A stretch of DNA of 64,000 nucleotides from Parus major (GCF_001522545.3 NC_031770.1:24609193-24673192); one strand, 5' to 3'; numbered from the stretch's first letter, positions 1 to 13,860 are shown. The notes: generated from the sequence alone by a model not told the origin. Translations and numbers: made by a program.

Positions 1-1399
1 GAACTGCAGTACAAAGCACAGCTGGCAGCTAATTTGGATCTAGCCATTTCACACTTGCAAGCCAGGGATTCAAAGCCAAATACCAGGGCCCCCTCCTACT
101 TTCCAACACAGAAACAATTTAAAACAGATCTAACACCTATGTAGTACTGATTTGGTTATCTTCAAAATCCCCATTGTTCTGTTTAAAGAGCATATCCTCC
201 TAGAATAGCCTTCTTTTGATAAACAACTCCTTCTGCATGTCAGCCAAACAACAGTTTTGCTCTTTATCACAAGTGGACCAGCAGCAGAAACAGTGTGCGG
301 CGAAGTGGGGGAGGAGGGAGTTTTAGCTGAAAATAGAGTTCATTGTCAGCTGGACTTTAGACTCAGGTTTTTAAATAGGTTTTGGAATGTGGATATGAAG
401 CAGTTAAAAGAACTCTACCTCCAGCCCTTAAAGGAAAAAAAAAACCTTCATTCACACACTTAAAAATCATAGCAGAACCTTAGATAACAGGGTCATTTGT
501 GTGTTGTACACAAAAGTTTCTTGTATAAGAAGGTAAAAACATTCAGGAAAAGAACATTAGTTCCTCAGGAAACAAACAAACAAACAAACATTCTTAAATA
601 GAAACACGCAACACCAAATAACCCATTACAAAAAAAAAAGTTTTAAAAAACACATTATGAAATTCACATACTTTTTAGAACCAACAAAAACAGATACATA
701 ATTTTAAATGGTTGTATAGGCGAGAGATTTTTGTGTCTTGTACACAGTTAGTGGAAAACAAAGGTGTTACAAATTATTGGCATTTTCTTATGTTCCAGAT
801 ATGGAGAAATGTGGCTCTTTGTGAAGTATTTATTTTATGAAAAATATCCACTCTTTTCAGTAATGTATAATTGCATTATTCTTCAATGACATTATGTAGT
901 TAGATTGTATATTTTGCTTCAAATATCTCCTCAGCATAGCTGAAAATAGCTTTATTTCTTCAGTTCCCAGGATACACATGCATGTAATATGCACAGTTTA
1001 AAATCTGCCACAAAAGCAAACCAAAAAGTCTTATTTCGTGTGTTCTGTGAAGAGAAAGCTATCCTAAGAAAGCTGATTGTCTAAAAGACGACACGACTGA
1101 CTTTAGTAATCATCAACATGTATGGGAAATGGAAAAATTTGAGAAGATGTACACCTAAACATAAAAAGTAATTATCAGAGCAAAACAGCCCGGAAACCAC
1201 GCAGCTCCTGCAAAGTCCATTTGCTTTGTTAGCAGCTACATGAAATGATCTCGTAGTTAGAGGCAGTATTCCTACCAAAGTTTTATGTTAAAAAACACTC
1301 TTAGGTCCACAGGCTGCCAGAGAAAGCCCATCACTTTGCTCTAGAATGTTTGCTGAAAAGCTGTAAGTGGCCGAAGCAACACGAACTCCAGCATCCTGA
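1..1399. other. AT-rich non-coding sequence
   Basis: I see no gene here. The sequence is A/T-rich with frequent stops in all frames. The only open frames are short (under 70 codons) and show no recognisable protein. It contains an AAAC microsatellite at 571-590 and several A-runs. The role, if any, is unknown. Confidence 0.6.
571..590. repeat. (AAAC)n microsatellite
   Basis: Five perfect AAAC units within AT-rich sequence. It is an ordinary short tandem repeat. Confidence 0.9.
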
Positions 1400-1575
1400 G
1401 CAGATCTATCTGCTGCCGGGGGGCTGAGGCCAGGCCTCGGATAAGGCGGCTGGCTTTGGAAAACATCGGCGCTCCGTGCCTGGTCCCTGGGCTGGCCACA
1501 GACAGAGCATCTGGGCAACGTTAACTGTGGCACTGTGTAAACACGGGCTGAGCCGTGATAGAGCCGAACACAGGC
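1400..1575. other. small CpG/GC-rich patch
   Basis: This stretch is clearly richer in GC and CpG than its surroundings; CpGs cluster around 1437-1475, 1519-1520 and 1540-1568. Because stops are rarer here, three overlapping frames stay open, including a 186-codon minus-strand frame (1848 to 1288). None of these frames has a domain or motif I recognise, and overlapping open frames on both strands are expected from base composition alone. A regulatory element or an unrecognised exon is possible, but nothing here proves either. Confidence 0.4.
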
Positions 1576-4500
1576 AACAAAGTGACCCTGGAACACTGCT
1601 TCCCTCTGTTCTGCCCGTAATCCAACCCCTAGCCAAATGCTGTGCCTGTGCAAATGAGCTCTGGAAGCAGTTAAAGAAGTGTTTACAGCACAGTTTGCAA
1701 AAGATAAGGAGACAAGATGCTCTTCAAAAGTCAGGGAAATCTGTCTGAGCATAAGCTTTTTTTTCTCCTGTCCAACCAAGGGCCACAGATACCTTAAACC
1801 AACTTCAGCCAGAAATTCGTGCTGATTTTTTGGGCAAATTTCCAGCATCTAGCAAGACTGGCTAGCAAAGTCTTTGTCCACTATCATATGGCAAAGCTCA
1901 CTACTGGCAAAAGAGGTGACAGAAGTTATAAAAAAATCTTATATAAAAGGCAGTAAACTTCCCAGATCCTGCCATTACCATTTAAATAAGCCAACCAGCC
2001 TTTATGCAGGCACATATACACAAATCATCAAATGAGATGGGAAAAACTTGGAATATAATTGTTGTGCAATTGAAAGGGAGGAATTTGTGTTGATTCTCTT
2101 TTTACTAACAAGATCTTCTGCATCTTGGTTGTACAACATTCCATCAATTGTATTTTCTAAAGAAACACAAGTCAATTCCATTCATTCAAGGTTCCTGTAC
2201 TCAGAAATGAGAGGCAGCAAGGATTTACAATTGTTAAACTGATCTTCCTCCCATTTGTGACCATCTAACTTCCTTGTAACAACTACAGTAATTGCTGCTA
2301 CAAAAGAACAGCTGTTTTAAATGCATTTTGGCTAGCGTTTGTTACAGTTGGGAAGGTTGAATGGTGGAGGATGACCTTTTCCTGTGACCAGTCTCCAGAA
2401 GTTCTGCCTGGACTGCTGACAAGCACTCAGCCATAAAATGAAAGCCTACTCTGTGCATCTCAGTGAAAAATCCACAAGTTATAAAATTAATCAAGGGAAA
2501 ATAAGTAACTTTTACAACAATGCTTCACACTCGTAAAAACCTAGAAATCTTCTATTAAAATAAGGACAGTTATGTTTATCGTACATTCAACAGCAAGAAA
2601 AGAGATACAAACTATCTACTCTTGCAGAGACTTTGTTTTCATAAGTCTGGAGGTTGGGACGGGAATTTTTTTGCTTGGTATTTGGTTGTTGTTTGGTTGG
2701 GTTTTTTTTAACTGAAATAACCTATGTTCAAATAAAGCATATGGTTGTTTTCCTTGTAAAGAAAGATAAACAGTTTTCATCTTTTAAATTCATCTTTAAG
2801 TTAAAGAAGCTTAGAGGCAAAAAAAAATTGCCGTTGTACTGCAGACAGGAAAACATACACATAGCCATAACATAGCAATTACTTATTGCTAGAATAAATA
2901 ATAGATGCAGACATATCATTGAGGAAAAATGTGTTCTGGCATTAAAATGAGAGATGAAAATTAGCAGCAAGCTAAAGGTGGAACATAAGTCCAGTTTTGG
3001 ACCTAGGGTTCTATCAACATGCTCTAAATATTCAGAATACAAGTTCAGGATCCTCAAGAGTACTGTGAGGAGAACCTAGGTTCATTTCAAAGCCACAGAA
3101 CAACTCCTTTAAGAAAACCAAATTACATGTAGAACTGTAGAGGTCCATCAGATAGCACAGGGGGTTACAGCAAAAAGAGTCCCCTGTTCTCAATGCTGCT
3201 TGGTACAGTTTCTACAAAATAAACATTTTTCTCCTATTTCCCTTACTTTTCCTTTTAATAAATTTACAAATGCTTATGAAAAGAAAACATGAGCTTGCAT
3301 CTGGTTTGTCTGTGGTGCTATTTGTTGCTATATGGAGACTACTTGGAGAAGGTGACGAGTGGTAAGTTGGTGAAAGATATTAGTAGAGAAACAGACAAAT
3401 TGCTCTCAATGTTATGCTCAACCCTTTAGTGCTCACATCTTGTTTCCCCCCTCTTCTCTGGGAGGCCTAAGCAGAGGATAATGATTACATTGCCCTGCAC
3501 AAGCTGCTTTCCCTCCAAAGCATTAGCAAATGTCTCCCTTTTACTTCCATGAGCAGAGTGTATATGATTATTTTTGGGAGCAGGGGGGAGCAACTCACTG
3601 AAATGCTATATTTTTTTTCCTTATTTACTCATTTAGCAGAACTGAATAACATCCTGTAATAAGAAGGACGATTTGCATGTTCAGCACAAGTCAAACACCA
3701 TCAAATGTATTTCTTCCTGAAAGTGCAGGTAGAGAATGAAGATATTTAAAGGAAAAACACTGCCCCTGATGCCCACTGAGCAGCAAGCTGAAGCATGCAA
3801 ACCACTAAGTGCCCACTGTAAAGATAAAAATTCATTGAATGCAAAGAGCACCCCTTCAAGAGCCTTTAATAAAGAAAAAAAAAGGCCACATAAAAATGAT
3901 CTGCAGTTTCCCAATGAACACATCAATTTACTTAATTAAACATTACTTTCAAAGCTGCAGTCACAAAAGCCCTTGTCCCCTGCAAGTTGCAGTAAGAAAG
4001 ATACATTGAACAAGGGTGTCAGCTGAATACTAGCATTGATGTTAATGCCAACTGTCCAAAGCCTTGCCAAGTTGCTGACGTTTCAAGCAAGGACTCCCTC
4101 ATTTTCAGCTCTTTTTAAAGCTTTGTCAAAGTACGGGAAGTCTAGAAGCCAAATTCTGCACATTTTGCAGAGACATACAAGACCTTATGTTTTCAAACAG
4201 GAGAAGATCCATCCAACGTCCTGGTGTTTTTTTAACAGAAATAATTTGAAAGTTATTTTCATTGCTGACTACCATATCTTGATCCCACATTTCATTACAT
4301 TCAAGCTCATTTGTGAGTTTATATTTTGACTCAGATTAACAATAAAAACCGAAGAAAGTATTTTTTCACCAAAAACACTAGTCATCCTCTGAACTGAATT
4401 TCCAGCATTTAAATCACTATAGCTTTACATCTACCTTTTTTCCTTGGTTTCTCATTTCAGCACAGGATGTGGAAAATCAGATGCATTCCATTAAGTATTT

Positions 4501-4890
4501 CTGTAGTTTTGCCCACACCCTCAATTAACTTCAGTTTACTGATTTTTAGGAGAAGAAATAATTGCTGTAGTCTTTTTCTCCAAAACAAAGTAAGTTTCAA
4601 AAAATACTATCACTCTACAACTCTTTGGCATCAGGACTGAAAGGTAAGACCACACAAAGAGCAGTGAGAACAGTGAAGACAAACCTTTTTTTTTTCCCTT
4701 TCCTGCTCCACTTTCTCCTTTTTCACTTTCAGTGATAGAGACATAAAAAGCAGGAACAGGATTTGACACTGGGAGCAATGCAGGACATCTATGGAACCTA
4801 TTCTGTTACCTTACTCTTAAGTTCAGGCTTAATATCACCTTCCACTCCTCTAAAACTGAAATTGCATTGATGGCATTTCTTGTAGGTGGG
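1576..4890. other. non-coding sequence, nothing recognised
   Basis: Unique AT-rich DNA with scattered homopolymer runs. Open frames are short and lack recognisable motifs. No RNA gene or transposon end was identified. Confidence 0.55.
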
Positions 4891-4893
4891 GGC

Positions 4894-4940
4894 CTTAGCC
4901 CAGACTCTTGGTGAGGTCAGTCTTCATAGTCTGGGCTAAG
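4894..4940. repeat. perfect 13-bp inverted repeat (hairpin)
   Basis: CTTAGCCCAGACT at 4894-4906 is perfectly complementary to AGTCTGGGCTAAG at 4928-4940, with a 21-nt spacer. The right arm overlaps a direct repeat: CTTCATAGTCT occurs at 4922-4932 and again at 4942-4952. A transcript could form a 13-bp stem. The stem is short for a typical pre-miRNA, so a transposon relic, a regulatory hairpin or chance are all possible. Confidence 0.7.
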
Positions 4941-4952
4941 ACTTCATAGTCT

Positions 4953-7900
4953 TCGTAGACTTTTAAGGTGAGATGCATAAATAATCAGTCACAGACACTG
5001 CCTAATCACTCTTAGTTGTCAGCTTCATTTCAGAAGCAACTGCATTTAATTCTGACATGCAGCTAAGCTTCACATCTTCTCAGACTTTAGTGAATAGAAT
5101 TTTGGTGTTTTCCCTTTGACATTCTCAAAATTTGCTCTTGCACTCTCATTCTGTCCAAAGTCATGTGAACAGAGAGTATACACAAAGTAGAAAGCTTTGC
5201 CCTTCTGAAGTTGTATTCAAGGCTCTTCCTTTCCCTCTTTTTATTTTTTAAGAAATATTTAGTTAGTTGTAACTTAAGATCTTATACCAGACAAGTGACC
5301 TTATTATTTGCTTGGGCACGAGTAACATTATTTTATACTGTAAGCTCTAACCCATATTTGGAAATTTATATTTTAAGACACATCACTTGCAACTTTTTAA
5401 AGAAAATAGGAGTAGTGACCTCCCAAAAATCATGATGTGTCAAGACTGTTTTATAGTCAATTATATTTTAGTTTAACACAAACATTTACTATGTCCAGTA
5501 ATAACCCAGCATTAATAAAAGGGAGTTTAAAAAAACCCCAAATGTAGTCCAAAATTCCTATGACAAAAGCACATTGAAACACATTTAAAACAATATTTCC
5601 ACTTATTGAAGTAGGAGCTTATCCTCATAGTCTTAATATCTGTCTTGGAGTTAGTTTTTTAAGCAAAGGTAGGGACTTCAATTCTGAGTGTTTAATCTAA
5701 ATGCTATGTCAGGATTGAAACAAATGTCACTGTGGTATATAGGGCATAGGAGGGGAAAGGAAAAAAAAATCTGTTACTCTTCAGACAGGCTGTCTTCACA
5801 AGGAGTAGAGAGTGCTGAGCACCTCACAAGCCTGGGTTCTGCATTTTAATGAAATTACAAAAGTCATTTTGCTCAGAATACAAAAAACAGTAACTGAATG
5901 TCTTCATGATTCCCTAGTGCATAACTTGCACATTGCATGTTCCTTCCATTGCTTTGTCCAGGCCTCCAAAGCCTCAGAGAGATTGTTGCACCATTTCTTG
6001 AGGCATTTGTCCCAATATTTCAATGGCAAACTGAATAAGAGGCAAAGAATAAAAGAGACTATAACAGCAGAGGGTGATTCTTTCTGTTGTGTAACATCAC
6101 AGCTTGAAATTACAATGAAATCAGTCATACAGGAAAAAAAAGCAAACTTATAAATCACACTGCATATAAAAATGTTTCATATTTTTAAAGTACTCCTCAT
6201 ATGCCAGTGAACTCATGAGCCTGTTTCAAGTGACTCCCATGATGAAACTTTGCCTAGAGAGCCAAAGCAGCTGGATGAACAAACGTGGGAATGAAGGACC
6301 AAGTGTTAAGTCTTTGAACTTAAAGATGTGAGCCTGGAGCCATCAGCAGTCTGAGCATAATCTGGTAGGTATATTGGGGTCTCTTTACTGCTGTGTTTTT
6401 GCCACCTTCCTGCGATGATGACTAACATCTGATACATTATTTTACAATGAGAAACAGAAATCATTATATCCTGATATAATAATATCCGGATTGCCCAGCT
6501 AACATACCTACAGCTCAAATCATGTTTTTGCATCTAGAGTTCCATTTTTTGCCAAAAACTAAGAGACCATTTCTATGTTTCTCTTTTACAAGCAGTTTTT
6601 CCATACGTCATCAAATCTGCTTTTTTTTTTTTTTCTCTGAGATCTACATACAGCTCTACAGATCCTCTCATCTGGTACTGCACCATTTATTCAGTCCTGG
6701 AAAACTGCCCTTTACTGTGCACTGAAACAAAGAAAGACTAATAGTGTTTATTCAGTATAGTGCCATTGGTCACTATAACTTACTTAGAGTATTCATGTGC
6801 TCCAAGCACCGTTCACGTGCAATCCAGCTGCTCTGTGCAACATGCTGGAAGGCCGCAGCTAACTGCACAGTTGTGGAGAAGGAATGCAGTGACTCAGGAC
6901 AAAAGCCCAGCTCTCCCAGAAAATGCTGTGTGCTCTTGAATGTTTACACAGAGCAGGTAAACCTTTTCTACTTGGCTGCTTCCAAGGACCATCAGATGGC
7001 CTCATGACAAGGCAGAGGCCAGAATTTTGGTTTTCTTCAGCCAAAAGGTAAAAAAGGCCTGACTCAACCACTGGTCCAGGTCCTGAAATGCCAAGGAGTC
7101 TGTAGGTTTTTTTCAAACCTAAAACCAAGAGGCTTTCAAGAAGCACTGGTGTCTTCACACACACTTTAAAAACAACAAGGGAAAACCCCTAGCTCTTTCA
7201 ATATAAACTGCTCTTGTGAGCTCTGCATTGGGCTATGGCTTTTCATTCATCCTTCTTGTTTCTATCAAGTGAGGATGACTAATGTGCTATTGTGATGCGC
7301 TTTTCTCAGAAATGTGGCCAATTGAGGCTGCTTGCACTAGTTCCATGGATGTTTAGCATTAAAAAGGAGTGCTCAGGCAGGCAATGGGTAAGTCATTACA
7401 CCCCTCTTTAAAACAACAGGCTCTATGCATAAGCCATGCTATCATGCAAATCTCTCATGCACAGAATGATGAACTGTTCTCCTCCAGTGTCAGGAGGACT
7501 TCACTAGTCATCCCATGTGTCCCATAGCTGTAAAAGTGGCAGTACTTGAGCCCCACAGGAAGCACAGGGTTTGTCTACAGCAGCTTATGGAGGCTGGTGT
7601 CATTCTTCAACCCTCCCTCTGCCCTACCAGGTTCTTACAGTTTGGCCAAGAAGTCCAGATGGGACAACGGTCTTCAAAATCATTCATCCTATGCCAAGAA
7701 ACGCTCTTCCAGCTCAGAACAACTTAACCAAACCTGGGAAGGAATGTAACACTTTATGACACGAAACCAATATATATGCTATATATGACCTCAACATGAA
7801 ACCACTGACTTCAGTGGGGTCACGGTTTTATTCCTCACCACTAAAGAACTGCTGAATATTCATTTTAATCCCTAAGATACAAAGACCAAATAATGTGTCA

Positions 7901-10900
7901 GAGCACAGTTGGTAAGGAAGACTGTTTTGCTATAGGACTACTTCAAATAAGTAATTTCAGATAACAATTCCTTTAAAAGCAGACTCTCAAGTTATAACCA
8001 TTATAATCAATTATACCATGTTTCTGGCTATCATGTATGAGACCATGTATGAGGCTTTACATAGACTCTGCTTCAACAACCTTTACTAAATTTAAATGTT
8101 TAAATGTTTCAGTTTGAACAAGGTATTGATTTCCCTAGGCTGAATCCTGGCAATATTTATTTTTGACAGAAAATTGTAACTGGTTTCAATTTTTTAAGCC
8201 ATTCAGTTCAGCCCAGAATAATGACTTTTCTGGAATACAAAATATGAAAACATATTTTTAAGATGGCTGGCTATCTTAAAATCCGGTCAGTTTATTCAGC
8301 TGATGGTGTATGTAGGTCAGTAGAATTCACAGCAGCACTGGTCTCCTTTCACATTTCAAGGCCTACAATTTTCATTTTTTTCTAGCAAAAGAACCCTTGT
8401 CTTTCCAATTTCTATTGGAGAAGACTTGCATTTTCAAACTCAGCTCTAAAACTGGGCAAGTCAATGCAGCAAGAGACTCCTTACTTTTGACTGTGACATT
8501 CACATGGGGCTACAGTTATCTGCACAAAAAGGTTATTAAAAGAGCATTTTTGAATAGCAATACTAGATATTCTTACATACTTTGCTCAGCCACAGTAAAT
8601 ACAATCACTTTATTCATATCTTTGTGGAAAGACAACACATATTCATGCCTTATTATCCTAAACATCCTTTGAGCGTGCTTATCATCATTCACTGTGTGAT
8701 TTAAAAAAAGAAAACTTTCTTACCCTAACTGTAAGGATGAAATGCTTCTCTGAATCATGTCATTAAATGATATATGCCTCCATCTTATAAAGATCAAGTA
8801 GACTTATTCTCCAGGCCCAAAGCAGTCATATTAAAGACTTGAAAATATACTATTATGTCACAATGTTTTGAAAATCATGGTCTTCAAAACAGTTGGCATC
8901 TAGATGTGTTTCTCAGAAAATTTCAGTATCTTTTAAATAACAGAAACAAAAGCTAGAACCCAATTCCAAACACAGAACTAAATTTGTTCCTCCATTCTAG
9001 AAATTTCCATTTGATATTTCACACTCGATGTAGACCAAGATTCTTTTCTCACAGAAGAAAAAGTATCTCTTTACAGATAGAGAACGTTTTAACAGGAGAA
9101 AGAGTTTCATTCCAACTCCCTAGGCTTTAAAATTACAAATTTACAGCAAGATCCTCCTTAGCTGTGTTGTGCATTTCTCTACACTTATTTTATACTACTT
9201 CTTTTGCTGCAAATTAATAAATCCAGAAATAGAAATTTTGATTTTTTTTTTTTTCACTTAACAATCTCACTCTGAAGTAGGAAAGTGCTAAGGCACTTAG
9301 AAACTAGTTGTTTATCTGGTTCTATGTTTGACAGAATTTCACTGACTTCTCTTGTGGGAACATGGAAGAAGTTAAGGACAAATTATTTAATAATAATCTT
9401 AGCTAAAGAGACTATAAATTTGAAAAAGCTCTCTCCATGCTTGCTGAACAAACATTCAGCTGTTCTCTTCATGGACTGACACTTGTCTGAAAAAGAATGG
9501 CCTTGCTGAGAAAAAAAGGAAGGGAATCTGTTTGCTTTATTTCACCCTTATAATTTTATCAAAGCAAATGAAATCATCCCTCTCATCAAGACCATTTGAC
9601 ATAGTTCCCATTGCAAACAATCCTATGTGGGGCAGGTGAAAAGGTGGGAATTGGATTAAGCTGTGGGAAAAAATGGTAATTGTCCTGCTTTTTCTTCTCC
9701 CTGACTGACTTGGTACGCAGCAATTTTCTGATGCTCCGGCTAACAACAGCAGACAGGAAGAGTGCAGTTCAGCCTAGTTTATGTTTAAGAAGAGGAGCAC
9801 TGATTTCCCACAATTACTCCTTGAACACAGCATCAAGCAACAGGCTGCTGGCTGAAGAAAAAAATCCAAAACCAAAAAACAACCCCAACAACAATAAATA
9901 ACAAACTAAGAGGTTTATATTTCCCCACTAGATAGTCCATACACTGTCTTCATGTTGTGCTTATTGGGACTATCACCACAAAGCCGGTACCCGTGATGTG
10001 GATGACCAAGAGAGAAGGAATCAACAGCAGACAGAAGCTCTTTCATTGACATACAGACTAGGATTTGGGACATTTGGGTTAAATTCTGTATTTCTTACAC
10101 ACTTCCTACAGGACTGCAAGTTGCATGTGATCTAATAACTTTTCTTTTTTTCTGCATAATTTTCTTGTCTAGCAATAATATGAGCTCTTGTGTGTTAATA
10201 TAAACTTTCCAAGGCAGAGTTTTCCTGTCACGAGATTTATAGGGCAAGTGAGCTTATCTTTGGTGCAAAAAAGTAATAATAACACGGTTAAGAGGAAACA
10301 TCAGAAGGGAAACAATAAGGAAGTAGGTTTTAACTTCACTGCTCTAGGTAGAAATGAGCTTTTAAAATTTTATTCCATGTATTACATATGCAATCCAGTA
10401 TTATTTTAGCTAACCCCAAAAAGTATGCAGTTTTGTATACACAACCTCTGTTAAGTAATACCTATGCACACAAACAAGAATACTGTCCTTCTAAAGTAAC
10501 ACATCTGTTCCTTTACTGTATTTCCCATCCAAAGAGATAATTCAGTTTATGAAACCAGAGCACTAATGAAAACCAATATATTGACTAGTGAGATGCAAGC
10601 CCAAACAAATTGCACAACACAGAGTGGAGTTAAGCAATGATGACGCACAGACTGCAGAACACAAAAAAGGGGCGGGTCATAACACACAAGTACACTTGTA
10701 CGTGGGGACCGGGAATAACCATCAAGCATTCCCATGTTTGTTCTTACTTTACATATTTTGGACTTTGCACCCAAGCACTTTGATGCTTATTACTTTATTG
10801 ATTTTATCAGCTATAAAATGAACTAATCAGTCTGCAACAGTTAGGATCTGTTATTTTAACCAATCTTCATGAGAACTGCAAACAGAATATCCAAACTCCA

Positions 10901-13040
10901 TGGCTGAACTGTAATGGCACTGCATATAAATAAGCATAGACCATTCACGTGATAAACACTACACTCATACCAAAGTATGTCTGGAAGTCAAGCTGTCCTT
11001 ACTTGCAGCACATGACAACTGGGCCCTATTGGGTTTCCTCCTGACTGTATTCCTCCAGCAGTGAGGCAGAGCGAACACATTGGAAGGAGAGAAGATCCTG
11101 ATCGAGATACGGGAGTGTGTAGGTAGATTAATGGTAAGCAACCAGTGTATGATTGATACATTCCAGACTCTCTGGCCTTTTGATGTTGCTTGTAAGAGTG
11201 AAGGCATCTATTTGTGTCTTTAAAATTGCAATAAAAGCACTAAATTCGAGTTGTTTCTCTCAATGCATTTAAGAGCAAAAGGCTGAAAGGTTCAAAGTAA
11301 CCAGCTTTTCTTCCAGAGATCCAAGGTTAAACAAATAAAGTTCCTCGAGTCTCAATTAGTTATTATCTGCAATAAAAAAGGCAACAACCATATAACAATA
11401 AATATGGCAGCATAAAAGCAACCAGGCTGAAGAAACTGAAAAAGTGTATTGAGCTGAAGGGAGAAAAGCAATGTCTGTTCAATATCCGCTCCAATCCATG
11501 AAAAAAGACTTCATCCATTGCTTTTTGTCTCTTGTCCCTTTGCCTAGTATGTTACTGGTGTACAGAGTGCCTTGGATTCCAGTGATATAGCAGATACCCA
11601 ATCGTATAACAGATTCCAAACTGAGGTACAGAAAACTTAAAGTCTTGTGTTTAAGTTAGGGAAAATTCAGACGAGATTATAGCACGACACTAACGCCACC
11701 AGTAGCCCTTTTTCCTGCAAGCATCTCCAAACTTTTCACAGACACCTTTGCATGAACCACTGAGGCAGGCAAATTTTATCACTCCTCTTTATTCAGAGAA
11801 CAAGAAAGACTGTCTCAGAATTAAGCCTAAAAAACCCCATATCGCTCAGATCTCCTGAATGCCAAAGTCTCAGCAGTACTTCAACAGTAGAGATCTAGAT
11901 CTGAAAGCAAGACGAAAAGTTCTGACACCTACCCATAATAGGTTGTACTGAGGGAAGCAGAAGAAGCAGAACAGGAAAACTGCCCAGGAGGTACCATATA
12001 AACCAGTTAGCAAGTGCTTATCTGAGGACAAGGAAGAGCTACAGAACACTTTAGAACCTCAAGTCTCCAGCACATGCAGGATGATTCAGCAGCTCAGCAG
12101 GTGTGAGCCACTTTTGCAGGCACACTGACTCAGCTCAGAAAGCTGATGCATTAAGAGACCGCATTGCTGCACCATTCCTCCGTGGGAGTGAGAACAGGAA
12201 CTGCAGCCGATGATCCCACTGCAGCCAGGAAAGAAACAAACGCAAAGCTGAACTAGTACTTCTTGTACAGACAGGACTTTGCAAACAGTCCAGACCCTCA
12301 GCATAGTGATGTTCAAGTTTAAGCCTAATCTCACAGCTTTTGGAGACCACCCAAATGGTCTAATGATGGTTTAATTACTTTAATTTATTTTGAACGTGGA
12401 AAATATGGCTTTCTAGGTCTCTTTAAAATTGTACCTATAACTTGTTCAGTCTTGCAGACAGTTCCTGGGCAGACTTGAATACTTGACCTCCATCCACCAA
12501 GGATTTTAAAATATCCTTATTCCCAAGGGACTTGTGAACAGTGACAAAGAGTCTGTAACCTTTAATACTGACTGAAACATGAAAAGCCATTCATTATGCA
12601 GTTCCTAAATGTGTCAAATCTACAAACTTCCACAAGTTTCTTTCTTTTAAGAGCTGGCAGAATTCACTATATTGGGATGATTGCAAACAGTTGGCTCCCC
12701 ATTGCTCCAAGAGTTAATCATTAGCCCATTACCAGTAAGGCTCAAAATGCTGAAAGCAGAGAGAGAGAGAGACAGCTTTTTGTCAAAGGTCTGGAAAAAA
12801 GACACAACACAAAGTCCAAGCCCATCAGCACAGGAAGGTGGAAAAAGCTGGTCCATTCCCACTGAGATGGCCTTCAAATATACAAAACAGTTTCTAATCT
12901 GCTTGAGAATGTACTTTAAATTCCGTTTTAATAGGTGTTAAGTGCATGCAAACAGAAATAATTTAGATGATTAGTCTGCAAGGAGGAAAGCACATAAAAA
13001 GAACATGAGTACTTCAAAGGGTTAAGTAATCATAGTAGTA
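4953..13040. other. non-coding sequence, nothing recognised
   Basis: About 8 kb of unique, mostly AT-rich sequence. It includes a 14-T run at 6621-6634 and other short homopolymers. All open frames are below about 115 codons, overlap frames on the opposite strand, and show no known motif. I could not identify an exon, RNA gene or mobile element. Confidence 0.5.
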
Positions 13041-13048
13041 GTTATTAA

Positions 13049-13077
13049 TTACATTATAATTATTAATTATAATGTAA
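13049..13077. repeat. perfect 14-bp AT-rich palindrome
   Basis: Arms 13049-13062 (TTACATTATAATTA) and 13064-13077 (TAATTATAATGTAA) are perfect reverse complements around a single central base. The sequence could extrude as a cruciform, and it contains repeated TAATTA cores of the kind bound by homeodomain proteins. AT-rich DNA makes such palindromes by chance more often than mixed DNA, but 14 of 14 pairs is notable. Confidence 0.85.
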
Positions 13078-13419
13078 GAGATCTCTGGCTGTTCTTTTGC
13101 AAGGAGCTTAAAACTATTTCCAGACTTAAGTCAAGCAACAGGAAGAAATTCCTGAAACTGCTTTTGAATAGCAAATCCCACTTTAGCAAAAATATTTCTT
13201 TCCACAGATTATCAAAATTCCAACAACATATTTAACTGTCTCAGTAAGATACATTATGACCGAACCTTACCAAATCTGAAGAAGAGGAAATATTCTGTAA
13301 TGAAGATTTTCATTATTTGGGTTTTCATTATTCATCTGGGTATTTGTTAACCTGGAGATTAAGTGTATATATTTATAGCTGCATAAAATGATGTTCTATA
13401 TTAAATAATTATATACAGA

Positions 13420-13444
13420 AACACACACACACATATATATATAT
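13420..13444. repeat. (AC)n(AT)n compound microsatellite
   Basis: An AC run passes directly into an AT run within AT-rich flanks. It is an ordinary dinucleotide repeat. Confidence 0.9.
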
Positions 13445-13589
13445 TTAACATTTCAATCTCTAGAGTTTTTCTGTAACAAGTCTTTTTTCCCCACCAGTTC
13501 TAGTCTCAAATATTCTCAGAGACAAACACTGTAGTTGCTAGTTGTAGACAGGTAATAAAGAATCAGATTTAAGAACTCTCCAAAAGTCA

Positions 13590-13860
13590 TTCAGAGCCAG
13601 TGGCGGCATGGAGAGCAAAGTCCGTCTCTGGCTCTCCAGCCTGCCTTGCTTTCCAGGTGCAGGAGCTCACAATGAAATCTGCTGCATGCTGCCAGAGGTG
13701 ATGTGTCGGTGTCACGCTGACCTGGTGCTGTGCAGTCACTGGCACACAAAGGGCAGGTGGGCAAACATCGCCGCTCTGCCCCCCAGCGCTGGAGGGGGCT
13801 GCTTCTCGCAGGCAGTGCACTAAAACAGATTTTACATGGAGAATGCAAGAATAAAGCATG
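13590..13860. other. GC-richer patch with CpGs
   Basis: This segment is GC-richer than its flanks and holds several CpGs (for example near 13600, 13708, 13716, 13769-13772 and 13786). A G-rich block GCTGGAGGGGGCTGC lies at 13788-13802, and an AATAAA hexamer follows at about 13851. Minus-strand frames of 90 and 119 codons are open across it but carry no recognisable domain. It could be a regulatory element or an unrecognised exon; I cannot tell which. Confidence 0.35.

Noticed and set aside
1288..1848. 186-codon minus-strand open frame as a gene
   Set aside because: The composition of a GC-rich patch explains it. Other frames on both strands are open over the same bases and no domain is recognisable.
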